Shown: positions 23,071-35,481, counted from the first letter of the stretch. The stretch is DNA of 64,000 bases from Prosopocoilus inquinatus (GCA_036172665.1 CM069876.1:682001-746000), one strand, 5' to 3'. Numbers and translations are program-made. The notes: generated by a model from the sequence alone, not told the origin.

Positions 23071-25010
23071 GTCGGAGTAGCATCCCGATTACCTGCTTTA
23101 ATCCGGCGACTAAAAATATACATTTCTGAGTAGCGTCCGGTGTAGATAGTCCTTTTTATCGCTGATTACTGGAATGATGCTATCCTGAAATAATACTTAT
23201 CCCTAAACCGATCGCAGATTGGGCAGAAACCATCCCCTTCTATCCCTTCAAAATAAATCGTTTGCAAAATATTATTAAATGAAGTAAAATTATATCAGTA
23301 TTGTTTTGTCGCCCTTTTCGTGAACCTTGTTTTTCTAAGTGTGTCTGTATCATCAATGCCTTAGAGTTTGTCTTGAGTGAAAAAGGAAAAGAATTGGTAC
23401 TACTGAACGGTTTTACATATCGGTTTCATAAAGATTTAGCGGGTGGAGTGCGTCGTTGGTCATGTTCAACAGCTTCAAGTAGAAGATGCCCCGTTTATTT
23501 GAAAATTTACAGAGAAACAAGAATTTTGTTGGAAACAAATGATAAACACAATCATTGCGCACTGGATGAGAAAATCTTAAACAGGAATCTTTTTAACAAT
23601 TCCGTGAAGAGAAAGGCGACCGAAGACTTGAATGAAAAAAAAACCTTTGAAGATAATTCATAAAGAATTAAGAGCAGGAGATTCGGAGACACTGACCCAG
23701 CATGATATTCGTCGTATAAGGAAGAACATTCATTACAAAAGAAGAAGTGTTCTACCCAAGCTCCCAACAAATCAGAAAGAAATGTATGACGTACTCAGGT
23801 CTTATGTTGCCGAAACAAATCGCCATGAAAATTTTTTACTAGTAAATGATAGTAAAAATCATATAGATATGTTTTCCTGCAAGGCAAATCTAGAATTTTT
23901 ATGTAGCTTGAAAACTATATATGTAGACGGAACTTTTAATTATTTTACAAAATTTTATACTCAATTATTTAAAATTCACGGGTTAAAAAATGATCATTAT
24001 ATTCCGTTAGTATTTTTCTTATTGCCAAGTAAATGTAAGTATGTTTATAAAATTGCATTTGAATACATAAATCAAGAAACACAGAAGCTTGGAGTAACAT
24101 TTGCACCGCATAAAGTGGTAGCAGATTTTGAGGAAGCAATCCACGAAGCTGTGAAAGAAGTTTGGAGTGAAGTTTTATTATCAGGCTGCAGATTTCACTT
24201 GGGCCAGTCATGATAAGTAATTTATTATTTTCAGAAACGTTGGGATTAATATTTAATGATATATATAAAATTTTAGGTGGAGAAAAATACAAAAACTTGG
24301 TCTAACAAGTTTTTACAAAAATAAAGATTCGGAAGAGGGGACATTTTTGCGATATTGCTTCGGTTTACCCTTTCTGGGCCCAGAAAATGTTGGCGACTGT
24401 TTCGCCATTGATTTTGCTGCTGTTCAACCAGATAACCCAAACATAACTCAATTTTGTGATTATTTATATCAGAATCATCTCGATTCCCACCGCATTTATG
24501 GGCTGAAAATTCCAGCAGCTACAAAAGAACAAAGAACGCTTGTGAAAGCTTTCATTCTAATTTCAATTCATTGTTTTACCATGCTCACCCAAATATATTT
24601 CAATTCATTAATGTTCTAATTAATTGTCAATGTATTACATATATAAAAATAAGGAGTGTTCAACAATGCGAGAAAAAAATTTATGCTTCTCAAGTAATAA
24701 AAAATCAAACGTTTTTAAACGAAAACATTTCGAAATTAAAAGCTGGAGAATTTAGTAATTTTGAATTTGTGAAGCTAGTTGGAAATTATTTTAAAATGTA
24801 GAAAAATATTGTATCATGTAGTATTTTAAAGTGAATAAATATAATAATACCTACTGGCAGTTATTTTCTGCATATTTATTTAACCTTTTTTAAATGTAAT
24901 CCTCCCTTAGAATTAACAAGGATAACATGCCGGACGCTACTCAGACATGGGTCCGGACGTTACTCGGATATATCATTTTGAGACGAAAATTTTTGGGACG
25001 CTACTCGGAC
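23071..25010 (+). mobile_element. MULE (Mutator-like) element with FLYWCH-type transposase
   Basis: Left end GTCGGAGTAGCATCCC (23071-23086) and right end GGGACGCTACTCGGAC (24995-25010) are inverted copies with two differences. Inner copies of GAGTAGCGTCCGG also occur near 23130 and, inverted, twice near 24930-24970. The ends bracket the transposase remnant. A 9-bp target duplication expected for MULEs was not evident. Confidence 0.75.
23340..24801 (+). pseudogene. MULE transposase with N-terminal FLYWCH finger, broken
   Basis: The FLYWCH zinc finger (about 23355-23560) reads FVLSEKGKELVLLNGFTYRF ... RRWSCST ... CPVYLKI ... NDKHNHC. A shift in an A-run near 23640 leads into the catalytic region: YVDGTF (first Asp), KVVADFEEAI (second Asp) and GCRFHLGQS, the C-x2-H motif of MULE transposases. 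The sequence then meets a 64-bp intron (24213-24276) whose acceptor TTTTAG is intact but whose donor reads ATAAGT rather than GTAAGT, so translation hits an immediate stop. Downstream, WRKIQKLGLTSFY ... GPENVGDCFAIDF continues, and another shift near 24480 leads to HLWAENSSSYKRTKNACESF, ending at 24801. Not functional. Start codon not determined. Confidence 0.85.
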
Positions 25011-25162
25011 TCTCCGAGTTTTTTTTGTGAAAAGCAATAAAACTCATTTAGCAAAAAAGTGATTACTAGAAATTGGTAGTGACGCGGTCTAAGGATAGTC
25101 AGAAAACGAGAGGGAGGTGTTTTTCTTGTATGATCTGTATAAGGGGATGGAGCGATTTTCGC

Positions 25163-25355
25163 AGGAAGTCATCAAAATACCAGCAAATATAACGTTGGAT
25201 ATTATCAAAAAAGTCACCAAAATACTAGCAAACATAACATTGGGTATTATCGAAAAGTCACGAAAATACCAGCAAACATAGCGTCGGGCATTTTCGAAAG
25301 AAGTCACCATAATACCAGCACACATCCGCGTCGGGTCTCATCGAAAAAGTCAAGT
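25163..25355 (+). repeat. Minisatellite, about 45-bp unit, four copies
   Basis: Units begin AAGTCA(C/T)(C/G)AAAATAC(C/T)AGC and end with a ...TCGGG(T/C)ATT(A/T)TCGAAA type segment. Four copies plus a partial fifth lie head to tail, diverged by several substitutions each. No coding role seen. Confidence 0.8.
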
Positions 25356-26179
25356 AAAAACGAATGTATAGTGTCGAAGTTATCATCGAATTAAATTTAT
25401 TAACGAGTGCGTGCGTGTACATTAATAATAACGTGCAGATGGGACAAAAGCCGTAAGATGAACAAAATGTCAACATAACGTCTGGAACCATTTAAATCAC
25501 TTATCAATTTTAATAAAGGATTGTTCAATTAAATTCAACGCTAAATGTCACGACGAGTAATGAACATTTAAAGGAAAGCTAGCGTATCAGTATTGCAAAA
25601 ATAAATATCAAACAATTAATAACTCCATTGCAGGAACTTAGTTTGTTATAACCCGTTTAAAATAAAGAAATACATTTCATTTATTGTTGCGAAATCACAA
25701 ATTTGTTAAATAAACCAATAGAAGAAAATAAACGATTTTAATTTGTTCTGAATTTCATTGAAAATTATAATTGAGCTTTTATTTATAACAATTAGAAAAG
25801 AACCCAAAAGATTGTTATAAACAACAAACAAAAAGGTCACGACCCTGGACCTATAAGAGTTTCATGTTAACAAAAATTTATATGCCTTATTATAAACAAA
25901 AATTTTTGTACGAAAAATAACAATAACGTAGCAATATGTTTATATGAACTTTTCTTTTCATGTTTCGGCGTGAGGGACCAGCCCTTGAAGTTTGTCCCCT
26001 CAATAAAGTTACATGCTGAAGAACCCGCTGTTCTGTATAGCTAGAAAAAACGAATATAATTCGAATTTTGACCAAGATATGAGTTTGGTTTATCAAGAAT
26101 CATAACTTGCCGGCAGAAGAAAATACAAGCATTTCAGAAACTCCAGGAAAATCTTAGTGTAAGAGAAGTTTCACTTTGG

Positions 26180-27404
26180 ATTTCCAAGAACTATCCATGA
26201 GCTCACAATGGTTTTAGGCCAGCGAGGTCAACAAACACGGCAATCGCCGAATTTGTAAAACAGGTAACTGCATCGGTTGACGCGGGCGAATGTCCTGTTG
26301 GGTTCTTTTGTGATCTCAGCAGGGCCTTTGACTGCGTCGATCACGAGCTTCTCTTGCAAACTATGGAAGGTTACGGTATCCGTGGTGTCGTTATTAGTTG
26401 GTTCGCTTCTTTTCTTCAAGGGAGGACCCAATATGTTGAGCTGCCATATACTTCTGAGAATGTTCGCCATAAATGTTTATCGGATAAACTAGATATTGAA
26501 ATGGGTGTTCTCCAAGGTACAGTATTAGGCCCCGTGTTGTTTCTTCTTTATATAAATAATCTCCCAACTTATTTGAGTAATCACTTTTCCATAATGTACG
26601 CGGACGATACTTCCGTACTTGCTAATGTTAATGAGAGTGACAATGTACTGAGTAAATTGCAGGAATGGTCCGCTGAAAACAGATTGTATTTAAACGCCAC
26701 CAAAACTGGGTATATGCATTTTCATCATAAAATAAATAAAAAAGACATGAATTTAGACGTTTCAATTAATAGCACTAAGCTAACAAGATTTAATTCTGTT
26801 AAATTCCTAGGCGTAACTATTGATCAGAACCTGTCGTGGGAGGTACACTGTAATAATCTCATATCAAAAATAAATTCCCTAGCTTATCAACTCAGAATGT
26901 TAAAATCAGTTTTGAATATTAATGTTATTTTATCATTTTACTATACACAGATCGATAGCAGATTAGCATATGGAATTTGTTTTTGGGGTTCGTCATCGCA
27001 ATTTAAAAATGTCTTTATTTCTCAAAAAAGAGTTATTAGAATGATCGCTGGTGTAGACAATAGAACATCCTGTAGAACTTATTTTGGGCAGTATAAAATA
27101 TTAACATTGTACGGATTATATATCTTCAAGCTCTTGGAGTACATTTTTGTAAATCAAAGTATTTTCACTAGAAATAGTGAATTTCACGTTTATAACACGA
27201 GAAATAGATCAGATTTTAATATTCCAATTCACAAATCCGCCTGTCTGTTTTAACAAAAGCTTAATGGTTTATGGCTTGAAGATGTTTAATTCATTACCTG
27301 AAGATGTAAAACGTATAAAATTTGTCAAACCCTTTAAAAGGCGCATCAAATCAATTCTTACAGATCTGTGTCCGTACAGCTTGGGGGACATTCGTTTCAG
27401 TTAA
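26180..27404 (+). pseudogene. 5'-truncated LINE reverse transcriptase
   Basis: Begins mid-RT with NGFRPARSTNTAIAEFV, then GFFCDLSRAFDCVDHELLLQ, GVLQGTVLGPVLF, the catalytic MYADDTSVLA box (about 26590-26625) and the thumb (VKFLGVTIDQNLSW). A stop at about 27250 comes with a frame change, and the C terminus continues in a second frame (NKSLMVYGLKMFNSLPEDVK) to 27404. The RT core frame itself is open for about 300 codons. The same family is seen on the minus strand at 11.6-14.2 kb: both have GACAATAAA just before an ATT-triplet tail. Truncation removes the endonuclease and ORF1, so it cannot move by itself. Confidence 0.92.
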
Positions 27405-27551
27405 TTTTAAAGTGAGTGTTGGTTTTTGTATTGCTTTTGTTTTGTTTCTTACTGCTAAATGTTTTTTGACTGAAGTTTACTTGTGTAAGCCTATCTATGT
27501 ATTTTTGACTAGTCTTATATGACTTTTGTAGCTCTGAAAAGACAATAAAGG

Positions 27552-27576
27552 TTATTATTATTATTATTATTATTAT
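27552..27576 (+). repeat. (TTA)n tail of the plus-strand LINE
   Basis: Triplet run directly following GACAATAAAGG; marks the 3' end of the LINE insertion. Confidence 0.85.
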
Positions 27577-29105
27577 AGAAAACCCCTGAAGGTGTCAATT
27601 GAAGTTACTGTAATAGCTGGGAAGAAGGTTATCAAGTACCAACAGCATTGATATTTCCTCGGTCTTAAAAATGAAAACTCCAAAACCCAAGCGAGAAATA
27701 TTTCCTGTGGGTGTATGAAAGTATAGAAAATGTTATGAAGATGAAATGAAAAAGAAGTTGCTTCCTATAACAAAAAAAGCATCCAAAACTGTTACTAAAA
27801 GCACTGATTGGGACATGCTTTCTGTACTATTACGTATGGCGATGAGCATCAAGACTCTAGATGTAAGCGATATTTTAACAAGTTAAGTGTTCACTCTTAT
27901 TTTAATAAAATGTCTTACTTTTGCAAGAATTATCTTGAAGAACAACGATCAGGCAGCCGAGACACTGTCAATCGTCAAGTTTGCTTCATTTAGACATGCT
28001 CGTATTTGTTTTAATAAAATATAACTTTTTTTAAACTGGAATTCTCTTTTCCTGTAGCTGGGACAGTTACCCTATTTCAGTTTTAAGCACGCAAATAAAT
28101 TTGTACTTAGTGTATTATCAAACATAATTCGCAGTGAGCAATATTTCTTTATAAATTAGTAAGTACTGCACCAAATGCTCAATTCTGAAGTCTGACGAAT
28201 TTTGATTTTGAATAAGGCCTCAAAGGCAAAACAAACAAATAGTACAATTCTTGGATGTAAAGTACGAGACATGCCATTTACTTTTTTTTAACAATAACCT
28301 CAAAATGTGAGCAGGAATCTTCAATTAGAAAAATTGCATTGAAATTCATATGGTGTGTAATTAAGGTGGACATCCGGAACATGTTTTTTATGCATATTTT
28401 GTTCATAGGAAGCTTAGTAAAAATACACACTTTAATTGTGATTGTCCTCTTCCCTATTTTGTAATTGTTCAATTCAAATCGAAGGAAAGTATACATACAT
28501 TATCTACCAGAAAATCTTGTTTCAACGTTATTCTGCAATCGTTAAAAACAGACCTATTGCGTCAGTGAGTCAACGAACTTGAAAAATATAAAATGTATCT
28601 GATATTAACGACTCCGACGTCTGAATAAACTTCTTATAAATCCATTTCCTTCGTTCATAGATAAATTACGTCATTAACTATGCCCGCATATTTTTTTACC
28701 AATGATCCGCCTAAATATTTATGCATTCGCGATATTACATATTTTTTAGAGTAAAAATCGACATGAAATTCCTTCTGAACTCTTTTGTACCTACCAAAAT
28801 AAAATAAAAATTTAAACAAGTATTTTCCTTTGTACTATTACGTCGTTGTTCCCAGAGAACATGGGCCATACAGCAAACAGAAAGCTGTATACATGTTAAA
28901 AGACAAAGAAAACCTTTGTATGTTTTAAGCTCCTGCTTGTCATATTTCTTTTTTTCATTCAACAAGCGTTTATGTACGTACGAAAATTGCATTCCCGTTT
29001 ATAAGCAACGAAATCCAAATCCAAACAACTTGTAGTATTTAGCTTTGTTCGCAAGAGCAAGCAATTTGTGCGACCAGAAACTCGACTGGGACTAAGAACT
29101 TAAAC
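27577..29105. other. Intronic DNA, no recognised gene
   Basis: About 27690-27900 can be read as a Lys-rich peptide (EDEMKKKLLPITKKASKTVT) without recognisable homology. GCATTGAAATTCATATGGTG at about 28337-28356 recurs near 39178, so an interspersed repeat is present. No gene supported. Confidence 0.4.
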
Positions 29106-29109
29106 GCCG

Positions 29110-29385
29110 TGTAACATCAATTTGGCGACCGATAAAATGAAGACCTGCTTCAATCGACGAGCCAATGAAACAGGCTTCCAACAGGGGGGCCAGCTGTGGC
29201 TGTACAATTCCAGAAGGACTCGTGGACTATGGTCTAAATTACAAGCGCCTTGGGATGAACTCCATAAAATAATTAAAAGGAACAATGCTGTGGTCCACGG
29301 GAGACAAAATCTACCCCGAGGGAAGATGAACGTGAACCACATCGAACGTTTGCTTGGTCCCATACTCCATTGGGGACGAAATTAG
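29110..29385 (+). pseudogene. Ty3/gypsy integrase C-terminal remnant
   Basis: Reads MKTCFNRRANETGFQQGGQL, then WLYNSRRTRGLWSKLQAPWD and a degraded HIERLLGP ending. This is the integrase tail around the conserved 'G-F-x-x-G-D-x-V-W-L' and 'L-x-P-Y' stretch of gypsy elements. It aligns with the corresponding part of the element at 52.4-58.9 kb and shows a Gly codon at the position where that element has TGA. No flanking LTR was seen; an isolated fragment. Confidence 0.8.
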
Positions 29386-30133
29386 AAAATTCTAGGAACA
29401 ATTCTCATAAAACGTCAAATTTACTTTCATGGTAGGTATGTCCAGACGATTTAAAAGGAGAAATATTATTTTAAACGTCAGTGAATGAACAATACGTGGA
29501 AAATGCGCCGACTTATTTCACTTTCACAATTTCGGTTGGCTGGTATAAATATTGATTCTATTCTAGGACGTGGTTCTTGAAAAATATAAAATTGTGATTT
29601 ATGAAATGAAAATAAATACAAAAGTAGTAAATAATTTTGCACATCCACATCGCGACACTGACCGGATTATCCGATTTGAGTTATTATTAATCCCAGTTCG
29701 AAACTCGGAAAATTATATGAATCTGATATTATAAACTTTATGTTTAAAACCTGCAGAGGATAGAAATTTGTTAGTTGTTTAAACCATGTTTAAAAATATG
29801 CAATGTGTAATATACTTTTGTACAGTCGTTGCATTTATAATTATGTAGGGTGTTTAAAAATATGTTCGGATACATAATTATATGTAGACTCACCAATACA
29901 AACAAAAATGCTTAATGAACAAGTCCACAAATCAACTATTTCTGAGTCAAGGTCGATTAATTAAAAAATAAATTTTGCTTGTTTTTCGAGTAACTTTTTA
30001 ATTTAAACTAACAGTAAAACGAAAAACCGAAAATCTTCTGTTAAGAGAAGAATTTAAGAGATTGTTGGAGGCGAATGCAAAAAAGGACACAATTGAATAA
30101 CCCAATTTTGGATATATTTAATGAAGTAAAATA
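29386..30133. other. Intronic DNA, no recognised gene
   Basis: AT-rich, no coding signal. GTAGGGTGTTTAAAAATATG at about 29846 resembles a Tc1/mariner-type terminus but no partner was found. Confidence 0.4.
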
Positions 30134-31228
30134 CAGGATGTTCTTTTACTGTATGCAAATACCGTGCTTTCAAGTGAATTCTTCATTAAAGTGGGCTCTG
30201 ATTTCACTGTTTTTTTCTCCCAAGATTTACAGCACTGCTGTTCAATTATTTAATTAAACAAATGTCAAATTGACACTTTGTATTTTCAATTAATTTAAAA
30301 CGTTAGAATTACAGCAGAAAATATTTATTGTTGAAAGTTATTTTCAAACCGGTAGAATAGAAAATGGACAGTTAGTTTATTCAATTAATCAGTGTGTAGA
30401 GAAGTTTCGACAGCAGTTTCCTAATTTTGCTATTACTTATGAACAGCTAGTTAAACATATCCATGCTTGTGTTCTTAAATTTCGTGAAACAGGATCACTT
30501 GGTCGCAAAACAGGGAGCGGAGCAGCTAAGAAAAGGACTGCCGCCTGCATTGAAGATATTCGGGATCGAATGGAGCACTCTCCCAAGAAATCTATTGCGA
30601 AATTTTCACAAGAAGTTCAGCTATCAGTGGGAACATGTCACACTTTTCTTAAAAACGACTTAAAGCTTTATTCATATAAGATTCAAGCAGTCCACGAACT
30701 CAGGCCAGTAGATTTTCACAGAAGAACAGAATATTGTCAGTGGTTTCTTGATAACTTAAACAACGACGACATTCTTGACAAGTGTTTCTTTTCCGATGAG
30801 GCCTGGTTTCATCTCTCAGGGTATTTAAATAAACAGAATATGAGAATATGGTCAGCAGAAAATCTCCATGAATTTGTGAAAACTCCATTACATCCATTAA
30901 AAGTTGGTGTTTGGCTAGCAGTGTCAAGAAGGCGTATCATCGGACCAATATTTTTTAACGACTCAGTGAATTAAAATTTTAAATAAAATATATATTATTA
31001 TTACGAAACGCCGCGTTGAAAATCGTATCGGTGGACGTGTTCATACCGAGAGGAAGGCGAAGTTGACCTTTATATCATTTTTGCACATTTAAGCAGTGCC
31101 AAATAAGTGATTCTTCCGAAACTTTTGGCTATGATACGGTAGCCACCAAAAAATACGCGCAGAAGGTAGCATTTCGCGTACTTATACTGAGGTTCTTTTT
31201 TATTTGCACACAGTAAAAGAACACCCTG
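30134..31228 (+). mobile_element. DDE_3-type element, copy B, internally deleted
   Basis: Left terminal repeat CAGGATGTTCTTTTACTGTA with TA before it (30132-30133); right end inverted, ...CACAGTAAAAGAACACCCTG. The interior holds the N-terminal two thirds of a transposase (30303-30974), then jumps directly to the right-terminal region shared with copy A. The missing part is the last catalytic segment. The 3' flank beyond the terminal repeat (about 31229-31377) also matches the flank of copy A (about 4557-4705). Confidence 0.85.
30303..30974 (+). pseudogene. DDE_3 transposase, C-terminally truncated
   Basis: A single uninterrupted frame of about 223 codons. First comes a helix-turn-helix region (KIFIVESYFQTG ... 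FAITYEQLVKHIHACVLKFR, then TGSLGRKTGSGAAKKR), then a second DNA-binding segment (EDIRDRMEHSPKKSIAKFSQ), then the catalytic start with FFSDEAWFHLSGYLNKQNMR and VGVWLAVSRRRIIGPIFFND. The first catalytic Asp (in SDEAWF) is present. The later Asp and Asp/Glu are lost where an internal deletion joins this frame to the element's right end, giving a stop at 30972-30974. No clear ATG was found near 30303. Typical of arthropod IS630/Tc1-mariner-type transposases; inactive as it stands. Confidence 0.85.
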
Positions 31229-32437
31229 TGTATAAAAGTTGGAGAACAGCTAGAAGAAGCAATCGATAAAAAATTGGAGCTGAATAATTAAATATTGATG
31301 AAATGACGAAAGAAGAAAAATAGCGATTATGAAGTGAAAAATGTATGTAAAATATGAGGTGTTAGGAAAAGGCAAAGTTTAATACAGATGGATATTAAGA
31401 GAAAAAAAACGCAGAAATCTAACCAGCAAGTTCAAATTCCTGCAAAGCAAGCAATACGGACAGCGAAAAATGAATATTATTGAAGTTGAAAGGAAAACAG
31501 CAGGCTCTTCACGCTGGTTGTAGTACAAAAGTCAAGTTTACTTCTTTACTCCAAAATTGAGTAATAATTTTACCACAAACGTATTGCGATAATAACTGGC
31601 CATCTTAAAATAAAATACGCGAAAAGAAGTAGAAACTTGATTAAAATATTACTTTTGGAAACCATTAAGAAGAGACAACGTCAAGATTAACTGTGATGGA
31701 TGTAATTATATGGTTTATCCAAATTAAAAAAAAAAAACAAATCCATAGTCCTATTCCAAAATTTACACATTACATTATAACTAAGGGTCAGACATTCCTA
31801 GGATATCTGGTAAAAACCAGTATAAAGATAAACAAAGCAGCGGCGTAGATTTTAACGTCGCCGCTGAACGGCGTTTATGCCCGAGGCACTCTCACCCTGG
31901 CGATCTTTGCATCCATCAGAAGCAACCGCTTTATGTATATTACGTGTGTAACATAATTGCCTTTATAGTTTCTTTCAAATTAATAATTATGAAAACATTA
32001 TAATTCTTTAATGTAGCTTTTAAAAAGACTGGCATAATACATTTAATTCATATCAATTATAGCGCCGTCCCTGTAAAAAGAATGCGAGTTCGTTTCGGAA
32101 TGAATCGATTATGTAAACAAGTTTTTATAACCAGTCGACCAGAACTGTAGTGGTTACTGCGTGCCGCATAGACTTCTCGGGCTTCGACTGGTGTATTGTT
32201 TTGTTTTTACAGGGCAGACGCATTATAGATTAGAACTTTCTCCGACTATGATCGCTTCAGCATATTAATATCTAACGAAACCTTCCGCCTAAAATGCGCC
32301 TGGGCCTGATTATAACACATAATACAAAAAGAGAGATGGAGAACTGTTGGTACATCTTGAGTGGGACAGCACCACACCATCAATGAGTTTCCACAAAAGA
32401 CATCCTCAACGCCGCTGTTAACATCCCAACTTACTTA
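31229..32437. other. Intronic DNA; shared flank of copy B, then unassigned sequence
   Basis: 31229-31377 repeats the DNA at 4557-4705. After that no gene is seen. About 31840-31900 is locally GC-rich, with GGCGTAGATTTTAACGTCGC and nearby GCCGCTGAACGGCG able to form a small hairpin. Confidence 0.45.
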
Positions 32438-32870
32438 CCGAGAACTTAAGTTCACTATAAGAACTGCTTACAGCTGAAATTAATTAATTGCTAAAGTAAT
32501 TTTCGTTTAATGAAACTTGAACTCTATCAACCCTTCAATGTTTATCTAATAATATCTAATCGATATACAACGCTAATGAATTGTTATTGAAAATGTTTTA
32601 TACCCTAGTATTACTAATTTTTTTTTAATTCAATCAAATACGATAGGATATTAAAAAAAATAAGAGAAATTTTTCAAAAACTTAGCTACAAATTATTACT
32701 AGACATTCAATAGCTTCCAAGAGATCGACTAAATGTTGAAAATAAATTGAAGGATTCATACACTTCAAGTTTCATTAAATGAAAATTACAGGTTGGACTT
32801 CTTTGTTAGAACTTTAGCTGTTATTTAATTTCAGCTGTAAGAAGTTCTTTTAGTGGACTTAAGTTCTCGG
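32438..32870. mobile_element. 433-bp foldback MITE
   Basis: Left arm CCGAGAACTTAAGTTCACTA... and right arm ...TAGTGGACTTAAGTTCTCGG are inverted copies over about 120 bp, including GAACTGCTTACAGCTGAAAT paired with its complement near 32831. No coding capacity; central part AT-rich. Confidence 0.85.
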
Positions 32871-33290
32871 ATTATTTATAAATGTTAATACTTTCTTAAG
32901 ATTTAAGAGATGAACGTAATTGTGCCCTTATCTTTTGTTTATTTTCGTGACAAAAAATGAAAAAAAAAAATAGGTTTTGAAAAGAAATCATCGATAACGA
33001 CTGAACTATAATAGGTAGGTATACGGAATGCTAATACAGGACGAAAGAAAATTTAATCGTGAATCACATGGATAAAACTATACCAGGCGTTCTATTTAAA
33101 AAACATGACTTTTGGACAATTGAAATTAGGCCGAACAGATAACCAGTCTGTAAACAATCAAGTGCAAAGCTGGGCATGATCTGAAAGAATGTTACTGTAG
33201 CCTACTACAGACCAAAAATTGGCGTCGTGGTTTTTGTTGCACAAAGATGGCAGTGTCGTAAGCAAGGTACTGTAAAATCTGAGCTTTTTT
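32871..33290. other. Intronic DNA, nothing recognised
   Basis: AT-rich, no gene or repeat structure identified. Confidence 0.4.
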
Positions 33291-34010
33291 TTGAACGTTT
33301 GCTTAATAAAATTCAAAAAAAAAAAACAACGTAAAAAACCAAATAATTTAATTGCCTGTAGAGATGATAGTTTCCATATAAAAATTGTCGATAATATAAT
33401 AAATAGATGGCTGAAAAATTATTCAGGTGTTGAAATTCCTCAACACTTAAAATATATTTTTGCTTTGGGAAAAAAAATTCATTTCCAACTTTTGACCGTA
33501 AACAAGTTGATTTTCTTCAAGTTTTAAGCAGTTTACAATTATTAGGTTATTATTATTAGGTATTAAATCTTTAGATTCAACTTCGAAAATTCAAATTAGA
33601 AACAAATTTTGTAATGATTTTTTAAAATATATTAAAAGTATTGATCAGACTTTTCACAAATCAAAATATAAGATTTTAATTCGTGATCTTTTACAATGTA
33701 AAGCATTTCTTAAATAAATTCTAATATTATAGTTACAACATCAGATAAAAGAAATGTTACTGTTTTATTAAATAAAGGAAATTATTTTCCTAAAGTTAAT
33801 AACATGTTGTCTGATAGTACCACATATTTAGAAATCAATCATGATCCTGCACAAAATTATCAAAGACAAGTTCTAGCTATGATCAATAAATTTATAAAAT
33901 CTTTTGAAATTAGTCTCTAAAGTCTCTAAAAGTACAGAATCCTATTTTCCAAAATTATATTGTATTCCTAAAATTCATAAACCAAACATTCCTCTCAGAC
34001 CTATTATAAT
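33291..34010 (+). pseudogene. Penelope-like retroelement remnant
   Basis: Several frames give the N-terminal part of a Penelope-like reverse transcriptase: DNIINRWLKNYSGVEIPQHL and a LxxG-type block near 33400-33480, then VTTSDKRNVTVLLNKGNYFP and KVNNMLSDSTTYLEINHDPA near 33730-33850, and LYCIPKIHKPNIPLRPII near 33955-34010. The last is the characteristic 'PKIHKP..PLRPI' motif. Stops and shifts are frequent and the polymerase core and GIY-YIG endonuclease are absent. A dead fragment. Confidence 0.75.
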
Positions 34011-35117
34011 TAAGTTTTTCAGGAACAGATTTTCATTCTAAACCTTCAGCGTCATTTTTATTGATTATTCTTAAAATATTTGTTTCAAGATTTCATATTT
34101 TCGACTAATAGGAAATTAAAAGGCAGGATAAATCCATCACATCCATCACCTAAACGTCGGTCCTAATGTAACCATTGGAATTCTATTTACTTCAGGATAC
34201 GCTACAGCCAGTTAATTATTACTTAATAATTTATACCGCCTCAAAATAAAAATAATCCAGTCGGTATTTATTTACGAAAGCCGTAAATATTTGGGCCATT
34301 ATTATAAGAAATTTTACGCTCTCGAAATTCGGTTTACTACGTGATTATTGTTCCTCGAGACGTTAAATGACGCACTTCGGTAAATCTTTTTCAGGAGTTT
34401 CGCCCTTGATCGGGTGCGTATTTTCAGTTGTTGCACTTGCAGTGGGTAATTTAATCGTTGTCGCTTCGGTAAAAAAATTCCGGACTGTGTGCTTTGGCAA
34501 GAAGTCTTTTGGGCCACCCACGTCGGCGAGCTTAATGTTGCTGCCAAGAAATGTCAAATGTCATGTCATCTGCCTTGTAAACTGGTTAACGGGTGGATAA
34601 GATTACAGCAATAACATATTTGTTGACGCCGGATATTTAATGTAGCACCGTATTGCATTGCAGCACAAACAGTATTAATTGATACAGGGCCGGCTCTAGG
34701 TTTTTGCTAACGTAATTTAAAAATTTATGGACGTCTTACGATCAAAACTTATCTATTTGAATGTGAATTGAATTAATATATGACACATAAAGGACTTTTC
34801 AGAAGTATTAGGTTCGTTCCTTTCGCCAGAATTTGAAGTTCTGGACCGCTCAAATCCATATTGAGCAAGCGCAATGCATGAATATAGATACAAATTCATC
34901 GCTGCTCACGATTAAGACAGTTCAGAACTTGAATAAAGAATAAGAGAATAAAAAAATAAGTAAATTTTTAATTTCCTGACAGTTACCTTAAGCATTTTTC
35001 CTTCGTATTCTTTTATCAGTTGATTAAATTTCACTTACAATTTCTGGGTTTAGTAAATATAACGCTACTTTTATTGCCTTTTGTCTCATTTGACTTTTGA
35101 TTACTGTTTCTTTCAGT
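34011..35117. other. Intronic DNA with an unassigned less AT-rich patch
   Basis: About 34360-34600 is less AT-rich and open in more than one frame (34367-34600 plus; 34363-34557 and 34314-34547 minus). No domain is recognisable in any of them; possibly a further retroelement scrap. The rest carries no signal. Confidence 0.35.
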
Positions 35118-35481
35118 TAATTTTTTTTTTTAAAAATTGTGCAAATCGTTTTTAATTGCAGTGAAAACATCGAGAGGCCTCTTTTAATTTATTCGCAATT
35201 GCGATGTAAGAGTTTTGTTTGCGGTGGGAATGTCGAGCTACGTCGCTGAAGAAGTCCCAAGCAGGGCTGAAACAGCTGTACAGAGGCTGCTCGATGTTTT
35301 CACTGCAATCAGAAACGATTTGCACAAATTTTTTTAAAAACTTTCATTATGCTTTGACAGCAAGCATGGCCGTCTTGCATGGGGGACTTATTAGGAGCAA
35401 ATCTCGCTTCAATTTGTCTATCCTACTGCAATGTCAGGTCAAAAAGCGATCGTAAGATGTCGCTATTTTATCTGTTAATTT
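35118..35481 (+). mobile_element. piggyBac-related MITE
   Basis: Begins near TTAA (about 35118) with AAATTGTGCAAATCGTTTTT, contains a partly decayed hairpin (CTGAAACAGCTGTACAGAGG...), then AGCAAGCATGGCC and a right end GGTCAAAAAGCGATCGTAAGATGTCGCTATTTTATCTG followed by TTAA (35478-35481). The right end is nearly the same as that beside the piggyBac gene, and TTAA flanks fit piggyBac insertion. Confidence 0.8.

Noticed and set aside
34314..34600. Open frames on both strands in a less AT-rich patch
   Set aside because: Neither strand gives a recognisable protein and there is no start or splice context to prefer one.
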